This document shows, in pieces, positions 22,451-64,000 of a stretch of 64,000 bases of DNA; positions within the stretch are counted from its first letter, which is position 1, and each line of letters begins with the position of its first letter. The notes beneath the pieces are model-generated. The model did not search any database. It worked only from the letters and a program-made list of their open reading frames with translations, and was not told where the DNA came from. The position numbers and the translations under genes are program-made. The stretch is from Dallia pectoralis (taxonomy: Eukaryota; Chordata; Actinopteri; Esociformes; Umbridae), in contig CM055742.1 in the NCBI GenBank assembly GCA_029465975.1, forward strand, positions 2,358,622-2,422,621, in the 5' to 3' direction.

Positions 22451-24613
22451 AATTTCTACATCATAATCTCGAGTAATAAAAATATTTCCATTAAATACAG
22501 AACATTTCAATTAACGGCACAACTCGTTGCAGAGTGTTAAGAGAAGAGACAGAACAACAGAACAGTCTTCTATAGTATCGGAGGCTCCAGAATAGAATCC
22601 CAAGTTCTATCTGATCCTATGGTTCTATCATAGCCTCCAGCGGATCAATTAAATGAATTAGGAAACACGAGAATTTACATTAACCTCCTTATGATTGGAT
22701 AAAGGTCAACCACATTGGCCAGATTCTTGGTCATTAATCTTCAGGGATACTAACCCTGACCCAAAGCTATGCAGGTGGAATTGAGCAGAATGTTTATCTA
22801 GAATGTGTGATAGGCCAATTTCCAAAACGATCCTCAATTCCACCTCTACAGTGATTTGTAGCCAGTGTGGACTGACTATACACAGCCGGTACCAACAACA
22901 CAGTCCGACTGGTACTGTAGAACACAGCTGGGAGATATGGACCGTGTGCCAAATAAAACCCAGGTCTTCTCTCTCTAGTGCACTTCTGACCAGGGCGCCG
23001 TTTTTAGGAGACCGAAGGGACGAATAAAGGAATGAAGTCACGGTCCAGACGTGAGAAGGAAAACTCTTAGTGCTGTAATACTTTGTAATTTCTCACTCCA
23101 ATAGAAACAAAGAAAAAGACATTGTGTGAAATGACAGAAATTAAAATGTATTTTTAGTATCAAGCTCCAGAACCCCGACCCACTGAAAGGAGAAGCAAGC
23201 CTGTCCATACAGCAGCGGACTGTCGCCTGTTGATTGGTCAAAGCTCAGGTCGCTATAGATACAAGTTTCCCTTTGGATTTGACGTGTCTACTACACGTTG
23301 TGCAGAAGCGCACTATTAACAAATGGAACAAGAAGAATTCTATCAATGTAACCACAGTCCAGATAGGGGAGGGAGCATGCGTCAGTGTGAACGGTGACAT
23401 CACTCTGATCTGGGCCCGTATTGGGTGGTCAACCAACCAATCAGGCATCTCAGAGGTCAGCTCAATGGCCATCACATGTCTCTGGGCAGCGGCCGTTTAG
23501 ATAGACAGCGAATAGCACACGCATTTAACAGGATAAGGTAATCACAAGACATGCTATGTGCAGTATAGTGTGAGTGTGTGTGTGTGTGCAGTGGTCCGTG
23601 TGTGTGGTTCTCTGTGCGTTTATAGTGGGTGTCACACACAGAACAACGCAGTAAAAAACCCAACCACCTGTCAGTAATCTCACAGTCCATTATAGTCATC
23701 ATCACTCTTTACACAGCAGGTCTCATTCATGCACGGTCATGGTTTGGTTTTCACTGGTACAGCTATACGCACATTTGTTTTACATTACAATTCATTAACC
23801 TAGAGACTTCTCCGTTAAAATAGGACTTAAAGTGTCCTTCCAGTCCAGTCATCATAACAATACAAATCACTACTTAACATCCTGAGAATTTAAAACCACA
23901 ACAGAAAATTGTACAGTGGAATACACAGGCCAACCTCCAGAGTCTCCCTATAGCCTGCCTATAGGGTAATAACTAGTGCACTATGTGGGGATTAGGCTTC
24001 AGTTTGGGAGTCAGCCAGTCTAGTTCACTAGAAGACAACATGCTAACAGGTGACCCCCGACCCAAGAGAAGCAACAGCAATACAATCTCAGCTTCTTAAG
24101 AAGCGCATATAGCTAAGGCTATAAAGTGATTCTATAAACATCACTCATTTCTTAGTGACTCTAGTGTCAAGTGGGGGGAGAAGAGGAGGGTAAGAGAGAA
24201 AAAGACGAAGCAGGAAAAGGGCAGGTAATTAGGTAAAACCAATCTGTTTTGTTGATTATCATTATAATTGAAAACATTGAGCAGGCAAATCTAAATCCTG
24301 TCTCAACACTTTCCTTTATAAAGTAAACTATTCCAGAGGGGTCAGTTGTATAATATCTAGGATAGGGTGTTATTTAGGACACCATATCCATCCTCATATC
24401 GGGTCCAACCATTACTTTTCCATCTGTAACAAAACGACACGCTGAAAAATAGAAGTCTTGTACTTTTAAATATCGCGAATACGTAGATATATATATATTT
24501 TAAATCTCATGAGTTTGTTATTTCACATCACAACGAATCAAGCAAAAGTCCTCACAGGAAAATATACAGATCCAGTAAATGTCATTTGTTTTTTTTCTTT
24601 TCCGATTGATTAT

Positions 24614-24619
24614 TTTATT
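24614..24619 (-). promoter_or_regulatory. candidate proximal htt polyadenylation signal (AATAAA)
   Basis: TTTATT on the plus strand, about 625 nt after the htt stop codon, embedded in a T-rich stretch. Confidence 0.35.
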
Positions 24620-24764
24620 TGTTCAAGGTCAAAGTGCGGCAGAAAGTTTGTTTACGTCCGCCCGAATAAGTGGTCCTGGTGGATACGAGGGTGGGTGGAA
24701 CTAAAATTGTTAAGAGCTAGCGTGTCACATTATAATACGCACAGTTGACCCGTTCTTACACTCT

Positions 24765-25082
24765 ATTGTACGGAGAGGAGAATGTGGAGTCAGGTGGGAG
24801 GAGTCAACTGTATGGGGTGGAGTCAGGAAATATCTGGTGGGAGGGGGGGGAGTCAGCTGTAAAGGGTGAAGTCAGGAAATATCTGGTGGGAGTGGGAGGA
24901 GTCAGCTGTATAGGGTGGAGTCAGGAAATATCTGATGGAAGGGAGGAATCATCTGTATAGGGTGGAGTCAGGAAATATCTGGTGGGAGGGAGGAGTCATC
25001 TGTATAGCGTGGAGTCAGGAAATATCTGGTGGGAGGGAGGAGTCAACTGTATAGGGTGAAGTCAGGAAATATCTGGTCGAGG
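24765..25082. repeat. about 45-bp minisatellite in htt 3'UTR
   Basis: About seven imperfect copies of a 43-48 bp unit containing GGAGTCAGGAAATATCTGGT and a GTGGGAGG block. It lies shortly after the htt stop in gene sense. Confidence 0.92.
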
Positions 25083-25094
25083 TTGGTTCTCTCA

Positions 25095-25243
25095 GATTGA
25101 CGTGTGTCCAGGTGGATGTTCTCCCATGTGAATCCTGGTTCTATTAGAGTGATGTGTCCAGGTGGATGTTCTCCCAGGCGTATCTTGGTTCTACTAGAGT
25201 GATGTGTCCAGGTGGATGTTCTCCCAGGTGTATCCTGGTTCTA

Positions 25244-25265
<22 letters not shown>
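25095..25265. repeat. tandem copies of the htt stop-codon region
   Basis: Plus-strand GTGTCCAGGTGGATGTTCT (the antisense of the last htt codons) occurs at about 25104, 25156, 25206 and 25256, spaced about 50-52 bp. Only the 25256 copy belongs to the real exon 67; the other three lie after the stop. Confidence 0.9.

Positions 25266-62963
<37,698 letters not shown>

Positions 62964-63013
<50 letters not shown>
62964..63013. repeat. (CA)n microsatellite
   Basis: CA tract touching the exon 13 acceptor; (UG)n in gene sense. Confidence 0.95.
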
Positions 63014-63015
<2 letters not shown>

Positions 63016-63203
63016 CTAAGTGGAACCATGTTGAATTATTTCTGAACAGTCTCAATGTGACCACATGCTTGGTGTTCCTCTGATGGAAACAGAAGCATCA
63101 GTAATAAAACATCCTACTGATTGGGGATTGAGAAGCATTCAGAAACACTGTAACATGATTTAACACTTGACCCTGTGACCCCTGGTCAGAACTAGATCTG
63201 ATG

Positions 63204-64000
63204 GAGTCCCCTACATGGTGTTATCTGAGGAGGAGGAGGAGGAGTCCCCTACATGGTGTTATCTGAGGAGGAGGAGGAGGAGTCCCCTACATGGTGTTAT
63301 CTGAGGAGGAGGAGGAGGAGTCCCCTACATGGTGTTATCTGAGGAGGAGGAGGAGGAGTCCTCTACATGGTGTTATCTGAGGAGGAGGAGGAGGAGTCCC
63401 CTACATGGTGTTATCTGAGGAGGAGGAGGAGGAGTCCCCTACATGGTGTTATCTGAGGAGGAGGAGGAGGAGTCCCCTACATGGTGTTATCTGAGGAGGA
63501 GGAGGAGGAGTCCCCTACATGGTGTTATCTGAGGAGGAGGAGGAGGAGTCCCCTACATGGTGTTATCTGAGGAGGAGGAGGAGGAGTCCCCTACATGGTG
63601 TTATCTGAGGAGGAGGAGGAGGAGTCCCCTACATGGTGTTATCTGAGGAGGAGGAGGAGGAGTCCCTACATGGTGTTATCTGAGGAGGAGGAGGAGGAGT
63701 CCCCTACATGGTGTTATCTGAGGAGGAGGAGGAGGAGTCCCCTACATGGTGTTATCTGAGGAGGAGGAGGAGGAGTCCCCTACATGGTGTTATCTGAGGA
63801 GGAGGAGGAGGAGTCCCCTACATGGTGTTATCTGAGGAGGAGGAGGAGGAGTCCCCTACATGGTGTTATCTGAGGAGGAGGAGGAGGAGTCCCCTACATG
63901 GTGTTATCTGAGGAGGAGGAGGAGGAGTCCCCTACATGGTGTTATCTGAGGAGGAGGAGGAGGAGTCCCCTACATGGTGTTATCTGAGGAGGAGGAGGAG
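63204..64000. repeat. 38-bp minisatellite, runs off right edge
   Basis: About 21 near-perfect copies of a 38-bp unit containing GAGTCCCCTACATGGTGTTA and TCTGAGGAGGAGGAGGAG, within htt intron 12. Confidence 0.97.

Larger units (their letters stand above)
22440..25243 (-). other. htt: probable htt 3'UTR
   Basis: This follows the htt stop codon in gene sense and has no coding exons. Vertebrate HTT is known to have short and long 3'UTR forms. The extent to 22440 is inferred from the last clear AATAAA and is not proven. It includes degenerate dispersed-repeat copies near 22975 and 23965. Confidence 0.4.

Overview
This is nuclear DNA of a teleost fish. It carries vertebrate genes with short GT-AG introns, many (CA)n/(TG)n tracts, a Rex3 (RTE-type) retroelement fragment and two L2-type non-LTR retrotransposons with the 3' tail common in fish. 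Degenerate copies of a short repeat built around a GTGCACTA core, of a kind I associate with salmonid and pike genomes, make a salmoniform/esociform fish plausible. That last point is a weak inference.

Two genes account for all the coding exons I can support, and both are on the minus strand. (1) Huntingtin (htt) fills 62961 down to 25244. I could place 55 consecutive exons, equivalent to human exons 13-67, ending in a stop codon. Their summed length is 7803 nt (2600 codons plus stop) and all splice phases agree. Exons 1-12, including the polyglutamine exon, lie beyond the right edge. A probable 3'UTR extends to about 22440. (2) rgs12 (regulator of G-protein signalling 12) follows in the same orientation. 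Its start codon is at 19134, and seven coding exons run down to 7337 (805 codons: PDZ domain, PTB domain, linker). The RGS box, Ras-binding domains and GoLoco motif lie beyond the left edge. The htt-then-rgs12 order and orientation match the mammalian locus, but I see no msantd1 between them. The gene gap (about 20-22.4 kb) holds a candidate non-coding rgs12 first exon, a CRE and an RFX-like X-box.

Layout: 1-7336, minisatellites plus a Rex3 fragment and a full-length L2 element, all within or beyond the 3' part of rgs12; 7337-19134, rgs12 exons, a second L2 copy in opposite orientation and a 1.35 kb CCCTAA-containing array; 19135-25243, intergenic DNA and htt 3'UTR; 25244-62961, htt; 62962-64000, intron 12 of htt with a 38-bp minisatellite running off the edge.

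The striking feature is the amount and placement of tandem repeats: roughly 45% of the window by summing the intervals below. In at least a dozen places the repeated unit contains an exon end with its own splice site, so htt introns carry arrays of duplicated donors (exons 14, 18, 22, 36, 38, 52, 57, 61) or acceptors (exons 17, 50, 60). The region around the htt stop codon and one rgs12 acceptor are duplicated in the same way. In the exon 17 and exon 36 arrays the duplicated sites are in frame, so shifted splicing would add 12- or 9-residue steps to the protein.
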